Shown piece by piece: positions 1 through 10,761 of a stretch of DNA of 64,000 nt. The notes under the pieces were generated by a model that was not told the origin of the DNA, did no database searches, and saw only the letters and a program-made list of their open reading frames with translations. Within the stretch, counting starts at the first letter, position 1. The number at the start of each line of letters is the position of its first letter. Location of the stretch: contig NZ_VLIY01000001.1 in assembly GCF_007489285.1 (NCBI RefSeq), positions 124,001-188,000 on the forward strand, in the 5' to 3' direction. The position numbers and the translations under genes were made by a program. This stretch comes from Skermania sp. ID1734 (lineage in GTDB: Bacteria > Actinomycetota > Actinomycetes > Mycobacteriales > Mycobacteriaceae).

Positions 1-1
1 C

Positions 2-907
2 GAGCAGGCCCGCACCCGCGACTGGGTGGTATCGAAAGTGGCGGTGCGGGCCCACCGTGGCCGGCTCGGCCGACGCAGCGCCGTCCACGTCGTGGATTCG
101 CCGAACGTCGCTGGGCTGACGCCGAGCGACCTGGCCATGCCGAACCAGGCCGTCTCGCAACTGCTTATGCAGTTCGACGGCTTGCGCCCCGCGGATGTCG
201 CCAACGCGCTGCGGGAACTGCCGGAAAAACGCCGACTCGAGGTCGCGTTGGCACTCGATGACGAGCGCCTCGCCGACGTGGTGCAGGAACTGCCAGACGA
301 CGACCAGGTCGACCTGCTCGGCCAACTCGAAGTCGAGCGCGCCGCCGACGTGCTCGAGGCGATGGACCCCGACGACGCGGCGGACCTGCTCGGCGAATTG
401 CCTGAGACCGAGGCCGAGTCGCTGCTGCGGTTGATGGACCCGGTCGAGTCGGAACCGGTGCGCCGACTGCTCGAGCATCTGCCCGACACCGCGGGTGGCC
501 TGATGACGCCGGAACCGGTGATCCTCGGACCGGCCACCACCGTGGCCGAGGCGCTCGCCCGGGTGCGTAACCCCGACCTGACCCCGGCCACGGCCAGTCT
601 GGTGTTCGTCGTCCGGCCGCCGACCGCCACCCCGACCGGCCGCTATCTCGGCTGTGTGCACCTGCAGCAGCTGCTCCGCGAGCCGCCGGCGAGTCTGGTC
701 GGTGGCGTGCTGGACACCGACCTGCCGCGGTTGCGTCCCGAGGCATCGCTCGCCGCGGTCACCCGCTACTTTGCGACGTACAACCTCGTGTGCGGGCCGG
801 TGGTGGATGAACAGGATCATCTCCTGGGTGCGGTAACGGTTGATGACGTCCTCGACCATCTGCTCCCCGAGGACTGGCGCGAGCAGGAGGACGTCGGCGA
901 TGAGTGA
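2..907 (+). CDS. MgtE N-domain / CBS-pair protein, 5' truncated by window
   Basis: The frame is open from base 2, so the gene starts before the window. The visible ~300 residues carry a leucine- and acid-rich helical repeat ([16 protein letters not shown] onward, with recurring ELPDDD/LGELPE units) typical of the MgtE intracellular N domain. A CBS pair follows, opening at the GGLMTPEP motif. There are no membrane segments after the CBS pair, so this is a soluble relative of MgtE, like M. tuberculosis Rv1232c, and not the Mg2+ channel itself. A regulatory, nucleotide- or Mg2+-sensing role is inferred. It overlaps the next gene by four bases (GTGA), so the two are probably co-transcribed. A GTG at 26 is an internal codon, not the start. 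Confidence 0.85.
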   Translation, partial: EQARTRDWVVSKVAVRAHRGRLGRRSAVHVVDSPNVAGLTPSDLAMPNQAVSQLLMQFDGLRPADVANALRELPEKRRLEVALALDDERLADVVQELPDDDQVDLLGQLEVERAADVLEAMDPDDAADLLGELPETEAESLLRLMDPVESEPVRRLLEHLPDTAGGLMTPEPVILGPATTVAEALARVRNPDLTPATASLVFVVRPPTATPTGRYLGCVHLQQLLREPPASLVGGVLDTDLPRLRPEASLAAVTRYFATYNLVCGPVVDEQDHLLGAVTVDDVLDHLLPEDWREQEDVGDE

Positions 908-1482
908 GTGGGCCGATGACTGAAAAGAACCAGCCGCGCTCGCGCCTCGACACCCCGCGTGGTTCCCGTGGGCTGCGGTGGCAGTTCGATGTCGAGGCAG
1001 CCGGCCGGGCCAGTGAAAGCATCGCCCGCTTCCTCGGCACCGGCCGCTACCTTCTTATTCAGACGGTCATCGTTGTGGTCTGGATCCTGTTGAACGTCTT
1101 TGCCGTTCGCCTGCAATGGGATCCATACCCGTTCATCCTGCTAAACCTTGCGTTCTCCACCCAGGCCGCGTATGCGGCGCCGCTGATTCTGTTGGCGCAG
1201 AACCGGCAGGAAAACCGCGACCGGGTATCGCTGGAGGAGGACCGCTCCCGGGCGGCACAAACCAAGGCGGACACCGAGTTTCTGGCCCGCGAACTGGCCG
1301 CACTGCGGATCGCGATCGGCGAAGTGGCCACCCGCGACTACCTGCGCCGCGAACTCGATGATCTGCGCACGGAACTCGCTGCCCTGCAGCGCCTTGACGG
1401 CGGCGACCGGGGCGACGGCGGATACCGGGGAGAAGGCGGCCCGGGTCACGGGTCGGCGAAGTCGCGCAGTTCACGAAAGTAG
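904..1482 (+). CDS. DUF1003 membrane protein
   Basis: A 192-residue protein with two membrane helices at about 49-68 and 76-97, separated by the conserved [22 protein letters not shown]-type stretch of DUF1003. The helices are followed by a charged, probably coiled-coil region (about 101-165) and a Gly/Arg-rich tail. The GTG start overlaps the preceding CBS-protein stop, which indicates translational coupling. The same pair is found in mycobacteria (Rv1231c/Rv1232c). The family has no established biochemical function. The pairing with an MgtE-like cytosolic protein suggests a joint role in ion or envelope homeostasis, which is inference. Confidence 0.85.
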   Translation: MSGPMTEKNQPRSRLDTPRGSRGLRWQFDVEAAGRASESIARFLGTGRYLLIQTVIVVVWILLNVFAVRLQWDPYPFILLNLAFSTQAAYAAPLILLAQNRQENRDRVSLEEDRSRAAQTKADTEFLARELAALRIAIGEVATRDYLRRELDDLRTELAALQRLDGGDRGDGGYRGEGGPGHGSAKSRSSRK

Positions 1483-1693
1483 GAGTAGTTCCACCGAAAT
1501 TGGCGCGGCTTTGGAGAAGATTCCAAACCTCGAGAATCCGCCGAAAGGCGCCCGCGACGGTGTCCGCAATATGTAGTCTTGGTCACGTTGTACTCACTGA
1601 CCGATTACAAATCGGTTGGTGTGCGGTTGCGACGAAGCTGCCCAGTTACTGACCAGACCTATACAAGACGAACTCCGCAGGTGGTGTTGACGA

Positions 1694-2932
1694 ATGCGGT
1701 TGAGAGCGCCAATCACGATGTCGGCGATCGTGCTTGCAGGCCTGGTTACGGCGGGGTCTTCAGCGATCACCCTCAAGGGACCGGACCCACGCACACCCGC
1801 TCCGTTGCTCAGCGCCGCCGCGCTCGAGCAACAGCAGAGCGCCACTGTGCAGTTGGCTACGCACGTCGGCATCGTCCCGGCCGCACCTCGCCAGGCCTAC
1901 AAGATGCGCGCCGCAGATCCGATGATGCCGTCGGCCGCTTTTGCCGCGGGCACGCCGATCAAGGAGGTCGCCATCCCGGGTGTGCTCGGCGCCTTGGGCA
2001 TTCCCGAAATCGCATTGGCCGCTTACCGCAATGCGGAATTGGCGATGGCCCAGTCAGATCCGGGCTGCGGATTGAGCTGGAGCCTCTTGGCTGGCATCGG
2101 CCGGATCGAGTCGGGTCACGCCGGCGACGGCCGCACCGACGCCGCCGGGACCACCATCACCCCAATCCTCGGCCCGTCGCTCGACGGCCACCTCCCGGGC
2201 AACGAGGTGATCCGCACCGCGGGCGGTGAGTACGTCCGCGCCATCGGACCGATGCAGTTCTTGCCGAGCACCTGGGCTCATTACGCCTCCGACGGCAATG
2301 GTGACGGCATAGCCGACCCGAACAACGTCTTCGACGCATCACTGGCCGCCGCCAAGTACCTGTGTTCCGGCGGCCTCAACCTGCGCGACCCAGCCCAGGA
2401 GCTGCGGGCGGTGCTGCGCTACAACAACTCGATGTCGTACGCGGCGAACGTGTTGACGTGGGCGGCGGCCTACCAAGCCGGCGGTACGCCCACTACGGTG
2501 CCGGTTTCGCCAAACCTGATCCCGCCCAGCGATTCTGTCGCGCTCGCCGCCGGTCCGGCCGACCCAGCCGCCGCCGCTGCCGCACTGGCCGCCAGCGGAG
2601 CCGCGAGTTCGACCACAACCACCACAACAACGACGACCACCGCGCCGCCAACCACCACCCAGCAGATGATCACCATTCCGGGGTTGCCGCCGATTCCGTG
2701 CGGAATCTTCTGCCCGCCACCGCCGCCTCCGCCGCCCACGCCAGCAGCTCCAGCGGAGCCGGCCAAGACCACCCCGACGGGCGGGGCCGAGCAAAAGGCA
2801 CCGGCAGCAGATCCCGAACACAAGGCGCCGGCGCCCGTGCAACCAGCGGCCACCACCACCGCACCGGCACCGGCTCCGCCGTCGATACAGATCGGCGGCT
2901 TCAAGCTGGTCATTCCCGGCCAACCCGGTTAA
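1694..2932 (+). CDS. secreted lytic murein transglycosylase, Pro/Thr-rich tail
   Basis: A 412-residue exported protein. Residues 1-25 form a signal peptide. Residues ~103-260 form an MltB-like transglycosylase domain with AGIGRIESG, where E139 is the probable catalytic acid, followed by AIGPMQFLPSTWAHYASDGN and the LRYNNSMSYAANVL motif. Such enzymes cleave the MurNAc-GlcNAc bond of peptidoglycan. The C-terminal third is low-complexity: an uninterrupted threonine run near 313-322, a run of nine prolines, and Ala/Pro repeats likely spanning the wall. It is homologous to the next gene and to M. tuberculosis Rv1230c. The upstream 211 bp holds no gene; no confident promoter was assigned there. Confidence 0.9.
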   Translation: MRLRAPITMSAIVLAGLVTAGSSAITLKGPDPRTPAPLLSAAALEQQQSATVQLATHVGIVPAAPRQAYKMRAADPMMPSAAFAAGTPIKEVAIPGVLGALGIPEIALAAYRNAELAMAQSDPGCGLSWSLLAGIGRIESGHAGDGRTDAAGTTITPILGPSLDGHLPGNEVIRTAGGEYVRAIGPMQFLPSTWAHYASDGNGDGIADPNNVFDASLAAAKYLCSGGLNLRDPAQELRAVLRYNNSMSYAANVLTWAAAYQAGGTPTTVPVSPNLIPPSDSVALAAGPADPAAAAAALAASGAASSTTTTTTTTTTAPPTTTQQMITIPGLPPIPCGIFCPPPPPPPPTPAAPAEPAKTTPTGGAEQKAPAADPEHKAPAPVQPAATTTAPAPAPPSIQIGGFKLVIPGQPG

Positions 2933-3056
2933 TAGATAACGATTTGGGGAGACTTAGATCACAGCAAGATAACAGAAGCATCTCGAATCGAGTACCCTCG
3001 ACTCCGGTCTTGTATCGGAGGGGCCTGACCACGGCCCATCGGGAGGTTTCAACCGC

Positions 3057-3896
3057 GTGGGACGCCATCGCGCCAAGTCCAACTTCACGCTTCGTCGGCA
3101 GTCGTTCTTGGCGATGTCGGGCTTACTTCCAGCCGGAATCGTCGCCGCGGCATCAACCGCAAATGCGTCGGGAGACGTAGCGCCGGTGGCCCGACCAGCG
3201 CACGAGATCGCGACTGTTGCCGCGGCCAAGACGGCGCCCCCGCCGGCGGTGCAAGCGCACGCCATCGCAGCGGCTCCGCAACCGGCTGCTGTGAAACAGG
3301 CCGCCGCCCCGGCACCACCCGAGCCTCCAGCGGCCCTGGTCCCCGGCCCGCTCGGCATTCCGCCCATCAACTTCGCGGCCTACAAGAACGCGGAACGGAT
3401 GTTGGCCCAGCAGGACCCCGCCTGCGGCATGCCGTGGAGCCTGCTGGCCGGGATCGGCCGCGTCGAATCCACCCAGGCCAACAACGGCAATGTCGACGCC
3501 AACGGCACCATGATCACCCCGATCTACGGGCCGATCCTCGACGGCAGCCTCGCCGGCAACAATGTGGTCGCCGACACCGACGGTGGCGCGCTCGACGGCA
3601 ACGCCACCTACGACCGCGCGGTCGGGCCGATGCAGTTCCTGCCCGAGACCTGGAAGCGCTACGGCTCCGACGGCAACGGTGACGGCAAGGCCGATCCGCA
3701 GAATATCTTCGACGCCGCGCTCACCACCGGGAAATATCTGTGCGACGGCGGGCTGAACATGGGTGATTTGGCCCAGCGGACCACCGCGATCCTGCGCTAC
3801 AACAACTCGATGGCCTACGTCGCGAACGTCATGGCCTGGTCGCTCGGATACGCCACCGGAATTGTGCCAACTCCGCAGCAGCTTCCGCGGATCTAA
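3057..3896 (+). CDS. secreted lytic murein transglycosylase (tandem paralogue)
   Basis: A 279-residue paralogue of the preceding gene that shares the whole catalytic core (AGIGRVEST with E137, AVGPMQFLPETWKRYGSDGN, LRYNNSMAYVANVM) but lacks the long Pro/Thr tail. The GTG start is supported by a GGGAGG ribosome site about 10 bases upstream. The N-terminus (LRRQSFLAM then a hydrophobic stretch ending TANA-SGD) is a signal peptide. It has twin arginines but not the exact RRxFL spacing of Tat signals, so Sec export is the default. An Ala/Pro linker (about 40-95) separates signal and enzyme. The tandem arrangement suggests duplication with divergence of the wall-anchoring part. Confidence 0.9.
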   Translation: MGRHRAKSNFTLRRQSFLAMSGLLPAGIVAAASTANASGDVAPVARPAHEIATVAAAKTAPPPAVQAHAIAAAPQPAAVKQAAAPAPPEPPAALVPGPLGIPPINFAAYKNAERMLAQQDPACGMPWSLLAGIGRVESTQANNGNVDANGTMITPIYGPILDGSLAGNNVVADTDGGALDGNATYDRAVGPMQFLPETWKRYGSDGNGDGKADPQNIFDAALTTGKYLCDGGLNMGDLAQRTTAILRYNNSMAYVANVMAWSLGYATGIVPTPQQLPRI

Positions 3897-3927
3897 GCCT
3901 CGCCCGGCCATCTCCTACGATTGAGCC

Positions 3928-5064
3928 ATGCCCGTTGTCACCGAATCCGCAGTTCGTGCCGCACTGACCAAGGTCATCGACCCGGAGATCCGCAAGCCGA
4001 TCACCGAGCTGGGCATGGTCAAGAGCGTCGCGGTCCGCGACGACGCCAGCGTGCATGTCGAGGTCTACCTGACCACCGCTGGATGCCCGATGCGCACCGA
4101 GATCAGCAACCGGGTGGCCACGGCCGTCGCCGACGTGCCAGGTGCGGGGCAGGTCACCGTCGACCTCGACGTCATGAGCGACGAGCAGCGCACCGAGCTT
4201 CGCAAATCGCTGCGCGGCGATTCCGCCGAACCGGTCATCCCCTTCGCCCAGCCAGGATCGATGACCCGCGTCTACGCAGTCGCCTCCGGCAAGGGCGGCG
4301 TGGGTAAGTCAAGCGTCACCGTGAACCTGGCGGCCGCCATGGCCGCGCGCGGGCTGTCCGTGGGGGTGCTCGACGCCGATATTTACGGCCACTCCGTACC
4401 GCGGATGCTCGGCACCGACGCCCGCCCCACCCAGGTGGAGCGGATGATCATGCCGCCCGTGGCCCACGACGTGAAGGTCATCTCGATCGCCATGTTCACT
4501 CAGGGCAACACGCCGGTGGTGTGGCGCGGACCCATGCTGCACCGCGCGCTGCAGCAGTTCCTCGCCGACGTTTTCTGGGGCGACTTGGACGTGTTGCTGC
4601 TCGACCTGCCGCCGGGCACCGGCGACGTGGCTATCTCGATCGCTCAGCTCTTACCGAGCGCGGAGATCCTCGTGGTCACCACCCCGCAGGCCGCCGCGGC
4701 GGAGGTTGCCGAGCGTGCCGGTGCGATCGCCCTGCAGACACGCCAGCGCATTGTCGGCGTAGTGGAAAACATGTCGTGGCTGGAGTTGGCGGACGGCACC
4801 CGGATGGAACTGTTCAGTTCCGGCGGCGGGCAGGCCGTGGCCGACCGGCTCAGCAAAGCCGTCGGCGCGCCGGTTCCACTGCTGGGCCAGATTCCGCAGG
4901 ACCCTGCCGTCGTGGACACCGGTGACAGCGGCACGCCGATCGTGCTTTCGGCCCCCGATTCGCCGGTTGCCCAGGCACTGAAGAGCGTCGCCGACAAGCT
5001 CGCCGTCCGGCAGCGCGGACTGGCCGGGATGTCACTGGGGATCGACACGACGCGGCGCGGGTAA
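3928..5064 (+). CDS. mrp: Mrp/NBP35 P-loop Fe-S cluster carrier
   Basis: A 378-residue cytosolic ATPase. Residues 1-90 are a MIP18/DUF59 domain. A deviant Walker A, GKGGVGKS, lies at 121-128, followed by the DADIYGHS switch and the LLLDLPPGTGD motif of the Mrp/ApbC/NBP35 group, which assembles or carries Fe-S clusters. The C-terminal region ENMSWLELADG lacks the CxxC pair found in many Mrp proteins; that loss is usual for the actinobacterial branch, so cluster binding may differ. The gene is convergent with the DUF2156 gene and is followed directly by a hairpin-repeat array that may end transcription of both. Confidence 0.93.
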   Translation: MPVVTESAVRAALTKVIDPEIRKPITELGMVKSVAVRDDASVHVEVYLTTAGCPMRTEISNRVATAVADVPGAGQVTVDLDVMSDEQRTELRKSLRGDSAEPVIPFAQPGSMTRVYAVASGKGGVGKSSVTVNLAAAMAARGLSVGVLDADIYGHSVPRMLGTDARPTQVERMIMPPVAHDVKVISIAMFTQGNTPVVWRGPMLHRALQQFLADVFWGDLDVLLLDLPPGTGDVAISIAQLLPSAEILVVTTPQAAAAEVAERAGAIALQTRQRIVGVVENMSWLELADGTRMELFSSGGGQAVADRLSKAVGAPVPLLGQIPQDPAVVDTGDSGTPIVLSAPDSPVAQALKSVADKLAVRQRGLAGMSLGIDTTRRG

Positions 5065-5068
5065 ACGG

Positions 5069-5208
5069 ACTTTCAGTGCTGCCGACGGTGCTCGATCGTC
5101 GGCAGCCACTTTCAGTGCTGCCGACGGTGCTCGATTGTCGGCAGCCACTTTCAGTGCTGCCGACGGTGTTGACTTGTCGGCAGCCACTTTCAGTGCTGCC
5201 GACGGTGC
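5069..5208. repeat. tandem 39-bp repeat, 3.6 copies, each a hairpin
   Basis: Three full 39-bp units (5069-5107, 5108-5146, 5147-5185) and a partial fourth run into the end of the minus-strand DUF2156 gene, whose stop lies inside the partial unit. Each full unit contains the 9-bp inverted repeat GCTGCCGAC/GTCGGCAGC (first: 5078-5086 and 5098-5106). Arms are intact in unit 1; the loop and inner bases vary in the others. The array sits between convergent genes and could act as a bidirectional transcription terminator. The unit appears to derive from the last codons of the adjacent gene. Confidence 0.9.
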
Positions 5209-6551
5209 GGCACGAATTCCAGCGTCAGCAACGCGAACGCCGCCGGGACCAGCTCCCGCAACCGGACCAGCACGAACCGCTGTTCGCCAAGCGCGTGGAA
5301 CTTGCGCAGAAAGCGGTACAGCGACTCCAGATTCAGCAACGGGTCGCCGAAATGCACCAACCGGTAGCAGACCCGCGAGCCGAAACTCCGGTCGGTGTCG
5401 GTGAACAGCTCCGGGAAGGCCGCAAACGCAAGCGAAATACGCTGCACGCCTTGCGACTTGCCATACTCGACAAGGTCGACGATCATCCGCTCGTCGATCC
5501 CGTTGGGGGCATGTTTAGCTCGCCACGGAACGTCGATGGTCAACTCGCGACCGCGCGCGGAACTGCCGTAGCGCTGGAATCCCACCACGCGACCCTCGAT
5601 GTCGCGCGCAATGACCACGAGCATGCCGGGATTCCGGCCGTCGAGTAGGTGATCCAGAATCATCGAGAAGCCGCGAGTCTGCCGGCCGGACTTCCATTGA
5701 TCCACCACGGCGAGCAGTTCGTCGCGGGTCTCCTCGGAAAGTGCGTGCTCGGAAAGGATTTCCGTGGTGACGCCGAAATTGTGCGTGCGGCTGACCGCCT
5801 GGCGCAGGTTACGGAACTTCCGGCCATCGAGGTTGAAGTTGGCGACATCGATCACCACGTCGCGGCCGATGGGCACCTGCCGCAGCGGCGGTGTTGCCGA
5901 CACCTGCCAGGTCTTGAGGCAACGCTCCCCTGCGCCCAAAACGGTCACCCGCCATCCCCGCGACCGCGCGAACGCACAGAATTCGGCGATCACGTTTTCG
6001 AAGGCCGCTTCGTCGCCGATCGGATCGCCGGACACCACCGCCATCCCCGCGCGGGCGTGGTAAGCGATGGCAGCCGTTCCAGCATCGTTGAAGTAGTAGC
6101 TCTTCATCGAATGCAGCGCGAAGGGCGCCAGCGGGTCCAACACCGTCCGATCGACCAGCGCGGAAACCCGGTACATCGATTGCGGCTCCGGCCGGCTCCG
6201 CACGGGCAGCATCAATACCGCTCCTGACGCGCTCAACATCGCGAAACCCGCGTGCGGGTGCTCGGCGCGGTACCCGAACTCCGCAAGCGCCACCAGCAGC
6301 AACGCAATGGTGGAGTGCGCGAGGGTGACCGGCCGATTCAGGTGGAGTCCGCGCGCGACGAACAACCCGGCGATCGCGATCGCGTACAGCCACGGCCGCG
6401 GGTCGCCGTGATGACCGCTGCGCAGCGCCGTATACGCAAATACGCCGCTGATCAGCAGGAACGCAACAACCAGAATGGGCCGCAGCGCCGCTGGCGCCGA
6501 ACGGGAACGTTCATGCTGCGCCATGATGCGCGCGCTAACGCGGGCATGCAT
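5190..6551 (-). CDS. DUF2156 membrane protein (MprF-type C-terminal domain)
   Basis: A 453-residue protein with about four N-terminal membrane helices (roughly 25-42, 53-68, 79-95, 104-120), then a soluble GNAT-like DUF2156 domain (about 145-435). The domain shows YHARAGMAVVSGDPIG, the FRNLRQAVSRT segment and a late LAFAAFPELF motif. DUF2156 is the aminoacyl-transferase part of MprF-type lysyl-phosphatidylglycerol synthases, so a membrane lipid aminoacylase or related acyltransferase is plausible. The substrate is unknown, and the flippase part is much shorter than in MprF. The start may instead be the internal ATG at 6524. The 134 bases upstream to tatB hold nothing recognisable. Confidence 0.8.
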   Translation of the reverse strand: MHARVSARIMAQHERSRSAPAALRPILVVAFLLISGVFAYTALRSGHHGDPRPWLYAIAIAGLFVARGLHLNRPVTLAHSTIALLLVALAEFGYRAEHPHAGFAMLSASGAVLMLPVRSRPEPQSMYRVSALVDRTVLDPLAPFALHSMKSYYFNDAGTAAIAYHARAGMAVVSGDPIGDEAAFENVIAEFCAFARSRGWRVTVLGAGERCLKTWQVSATPPLRQVPIGRDVVIDVANFNLDGRKFRNLRQAVSRTHNFGVTTEILSEHALSEETRDELLAVVDQWKSGRQTRGFSMILDHLLDGRNPGMLVVIARDIEGRVVGFQRYGSSARGRELTIDVPWRAKHAPNGIDERMIVDLVEYGKSQGVQRISLAFAAFPELFTDTDRSFGSRVCYRLVHFGDPLLNLESLYRFLRKFHALGEQRFVLVRLRELVPAAFALLTLEFVPHRRQH

Positions 6552-6685
6552 ACCTTTCCCTCCCCTTCGTCATGGCGAGCCGTGAAGCGGGCATGCCAAA
6601 AGAGGTTGCACATGGTTTGCAAAGCTCAACACTCACAGCCTACGACGCCGAGGTCACGATCCGACAATCGCTTCAGTGACGAGTG

Positions 6686-7120
6686 TCAGGTGGCGTCCGG
6701 GTCGATCGGCGGCACTTCTCCCGACTTCAGCGGCTTGTTGCGATACGGCTGCGCCGTAGGCGCTGGCGGAGGCGTCACGGGCTGACCGTTATGGCCGTTG
6801 GTGGCTGGGTGTTCTCCGGTGAGCCCGTCGAACGCGCTGGTCAGGAATGAATCGTCGCCGTCGAACAGGTGCTTGGTGATGACCGTGCGCGGATTCATGC
6901 CACGCAGCTTGCTGATCTCCGAGATCGGCTGGCGCAGGTCTTCGAACTCGGGGCCGAGTTCGTCCTTGAGTTGCTGCGTCGCACCGCTGGCATAGTCGCG
7001 AACCTGACGTAGCGCTTGGGTAACCCAGCGGATTGCGCCGGGCAATCGCTCCGGGCCGAGAATCACCAGCGCCGCAATCAGCAGCACCAACATCTCGCCC
7101 CAACCGATGTTGCCGAACAC
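6686..7120 (-). CDS. tatB: Sec-independent translocase subunit TatB
   Basis: A 144-residue protein that begins with GTG at 7120 ([20 protein letters not shown]), the characteristic TatB start: one membrane helix, then the [13 protein letters not shown] hinge and an amphipathic helix, with a variable Pro-rich tail. TatB works with TatC in recognising twin-arginine precursors. The start was chosen because the family always begins just before the FGNIG motif; longer upstream frames do not look like protein. It lies 22 bases downstream of htrA in the sigE-rseA-htrA-tatB block known from mycobacteria. A likely Tat substrate in this window is the DUF1906 protein at 57.7-58.4 kb. Confidence 0.93.
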   Translation of the reverse strand: MFGNIGWGEMLVLLIAALVILGPERLPGAIRWVTQALRQVRDYASGATQQLKDELGPEFEDLRQPISEISKLRGMNPRTVITKHLFDGDDSFLTSAFDGLTGEHPATNGHNGQPVTPPPAPTAQPYRNKPLKSGEVPPIDPDAT

Positions 7121-7142
7121 CCGAACTCGCCCTGCCTCTTGC

Positions 7143-9077
<1,935 letters not shown>

Positions 9078-9078
<1 letters not shown>

Positions 9079-9689
9079 CAATTCCTCCCTGCGCTTGCGA
9101 CCCTCTCGTCAACGTCGAGTGCCAAGTATTCCCGCAATGCCTGCCGACCACGGTGGATACGGCTGCGGACAGTGCCGAGCTTCACACCCAGTGTGGCACC
9201 GATTTCCTCATACGACAGGCCTTCGATGTCGCACAACACGACCGCGGCACGAAACTCCGGGGCCAAGGAATCCAGCGCAGCCTGCAGTTGTGGGTCCAGG
9301 CGCGCGTCGTGATACGCCTGCTCCGGGCTCGGGCCATCGGCCGGCACCCGGTCGTAGTCCTCGGGCAGCGACTCCATGCGGATGCGACTGCGGCGACGCA
9401 CCATGTCGAGGAACAGGTTCGTGGTGATGCGGTGCAACCAGCCCTCGAAAGTGCCTGGTTGGTAGCTCGACAGCGAGCGGAACACGCGGATGAAGGTTTC
9501 CTGCGTGAGGTCTTCGGCGTCCTGCGCATTACCGGAGAGCCGGTAGGCCAGCCGGTACACCCGGTCGGCGTGCTCGCGAACCAGCTCATCCCACGACGGC
9601 ATAGCCGCCTTGTCGCCGGTGGCGTCGAACGCGGCCGTACCCGTGAGGTGCTCGCCGTCGGTGTTGATCCCCGGTTCGAGGTTGGCCAC
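9078..9689 (-). CDS. sigE: ECF RNA polymerase sigma factor SigE
   Basis: A 203-residue group-4 sigma factor. Region 2 (about 33-105) includes [20 protein letters not shown] and [15 protein letters not shown]. Region 4 (about 140-190) includes [17 protein letters not shown] and [12 protein letters not shown]. The sequence is very close to mycobacterial SigE. The GTG at 9689 is the only usual start codon before an in-frame stop, but coding-like sequence ([19 protein letters not shown]) continues upstream in frame without ATG, GTG or TTG, so the true N-terminus is uncertain. It heads the block with rseA, htrA and tatB. Upstream palindromes at 9841-9868 may take part in control. Confidence 0.93.
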
Positions 9690-10025
9690 GTCGATGTCGT
9701 GGGGGAAGTCGTCGGGCAGGTTCGAAAAGTCGCGCGTCGTACCGTCGGCAGCAGTCGGGACCTGGTGGATGGGAGCAACCTCCTGTTCGGGACGGCCAGT
9801 CGCGGCGAAATTCCGTTATCTGGCGCATCGCGCTTGGTTCAACCCGGCGGGTTGCCGGAATATTCCGGATTCAAACCGCTTGCCGAATACCTTCGACTAC
9901 CGCGATATGGACGGCGTGTGAAGAACCTGAATGTCGCCTGAGAACTTTGTCTCGCGCGGTTTCGCCTGCACGTCGAGTGCGCGCCTCGCCGATAACCGCA
10001 GCCGCGGAGGATAGCCTTTGGTTTC
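9690..10025. other. divergent intergenic region sigE / O-methyltransferase
   Basis: These 336 bases separate two divergent genes. About the first 100 bases next to sigE look coding in the sigE frame but lack a standard start codon. The middle carries two adjacent palindromes (annotated separately). No ECF -35/-10 pair was assigned with confidence. In mycobacteria this region holds several sigE promoters, including MprA- and SigE-dependent ones. Confidence 0.5.
9841..9868. promoter_or_regulatory. paired perfect palindromes upstream of sigE
   Basis: AACCCGGCGGGTT (9841-9853) is a perfect dyad around a central G, and CCGGAATATTCCGG (9855-9868) is a perfect 14-bp palindrome one base away. They lie about 150 bases upstream of sigE and about 160 bases before the divergent methyltransferase. 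Two adjoining perfect dyads in a shared promoter region suggest binding of a dimeric regulator. The regulator is unknown. Confidence 0.45.
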
Positions 10026-10658
10026 GTGGCTATCGATGCACAGCGAACGCTTGCCTACGTCGAAGAATCTGTCGTCGAGGACGAGGTGCTGGTTGCCGCG
10101 CGCGAACGCGCGGTCGATCTACGCGCCGAGCCGGTGGCACCCTCGGTCGGCGCCATGCTCAGCATCTTTGCGCAGATGCTGGGCGCGAAAGCCGTGGTAG
10201 AGGTCGGTACCGGCGCCGGTGTCAGCGGCTTGTGGCTGCTAGACGGCATGCGCGAGGACGGCACGCTGACCACCATCGACCCCGAACCCGAGCACCAGCG
10301 CGCCGCACGCGAGGCCTTCCGTGCCGCCGACATCGCGTCTTCGCGGACGCGGCTGATCAACGGCCGCGCGCTCGAGGTACTGCCCCGGCTCGCTGATTCC
10401 GCGTACGACCTCGTGTTTATCGACAGCTCACCGGTCGATCACCCCATGTACGTCGAGCAGGGGGTGCGGCTGCTGCGGCAAGGCGGGCTAATCGTGTTCC
10501 ACAATGCGCTGCTCGACGGCCGAGTGACCGACGCCGCCCAGCGCGACCCCGTCACGCTCGCCGTCCGTTCGGCTGCGCGAGCCATCGCCGAGGACGATCG
10601 GCTGACCAAGGTCTTGGTGCCCGTGGGCGACGGGTTGTTGTGCGCGTCGCGTAACTGA
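10026..10658 (+). CDS. class I SAM-dependent O-methyltransferase
   Basis: A 210-residue protein of the COMT-like O-methyltransferase_3 family. The SAM-binding motif [16 protein letters not shown] is at about 57-72, the acidic [10 protein letters not shown] loop follows, and the metal-binding type motif LVFIDSS is near 123-129. The orthologue position next to sigE matches M. tuberculosis Rv1220c, whose natural substrate is not known. GTG at 10026 gives the expected N-terminus ([14 protein letters not shown]). It is divergent from sigE and stands alone, 129 bases before the tetR gene. A cytosolic methyl transfer to a catechol-like or other small substrate is inferred. Confidence 0.88.
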   Translation: MAIDAQRTLAYVEESVVEDEVLVAARERAVDLRAEPVAPSVGAMLSIFAQMLGAKAVVEVGTGAGVSGLWLLDGMREDGTLTTIDPEPEHQRAAREAFRAADIASSRTRLINGRALEVLPRLADSAYDLVFIDSSPVDHPMYVEQGVRLLRQGGLIVFHNALLDGRVTDAAQRDPVTLAVRSAARAIAEDDRLTKVLVPVGDGLLCASRN

Positions 10659-10761
10659 GCCCGCTGTAGTCACCTCGGGCCGCGCGGTCTTTTGCGCTCA
10701 CGCACGCCCGCGAAGTGCCGCAGCACCGCAATTCAGCGCGCGGCACACTCTTGCGCCCACT

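Noticed and set aside
1483-1693. Possible cyclic-di-AMP (ydaO) riboswitch before the first transglycosylase
   Set aside because: Such switches precede many actinobacterial wall hydrolases, and GAATCCGCCGAAAGGCG looked suggestive, but the conserved GGGGGACCC- and GGGGUGAAUC-like parts are missing.
2612-2760. Threonine and proline runs as possible recombination or phase-variable repeats
   Set aside because: The Thr codons are mixed (ACC/ACA/ACG), so the DNA is not a simple short repeat; a wall-spanning linker is enough to explain it.
5069-5208. CRISPR-like repeat array
   Set aside because: The units are directly joined with no unique spacers, and no cas genes are near.
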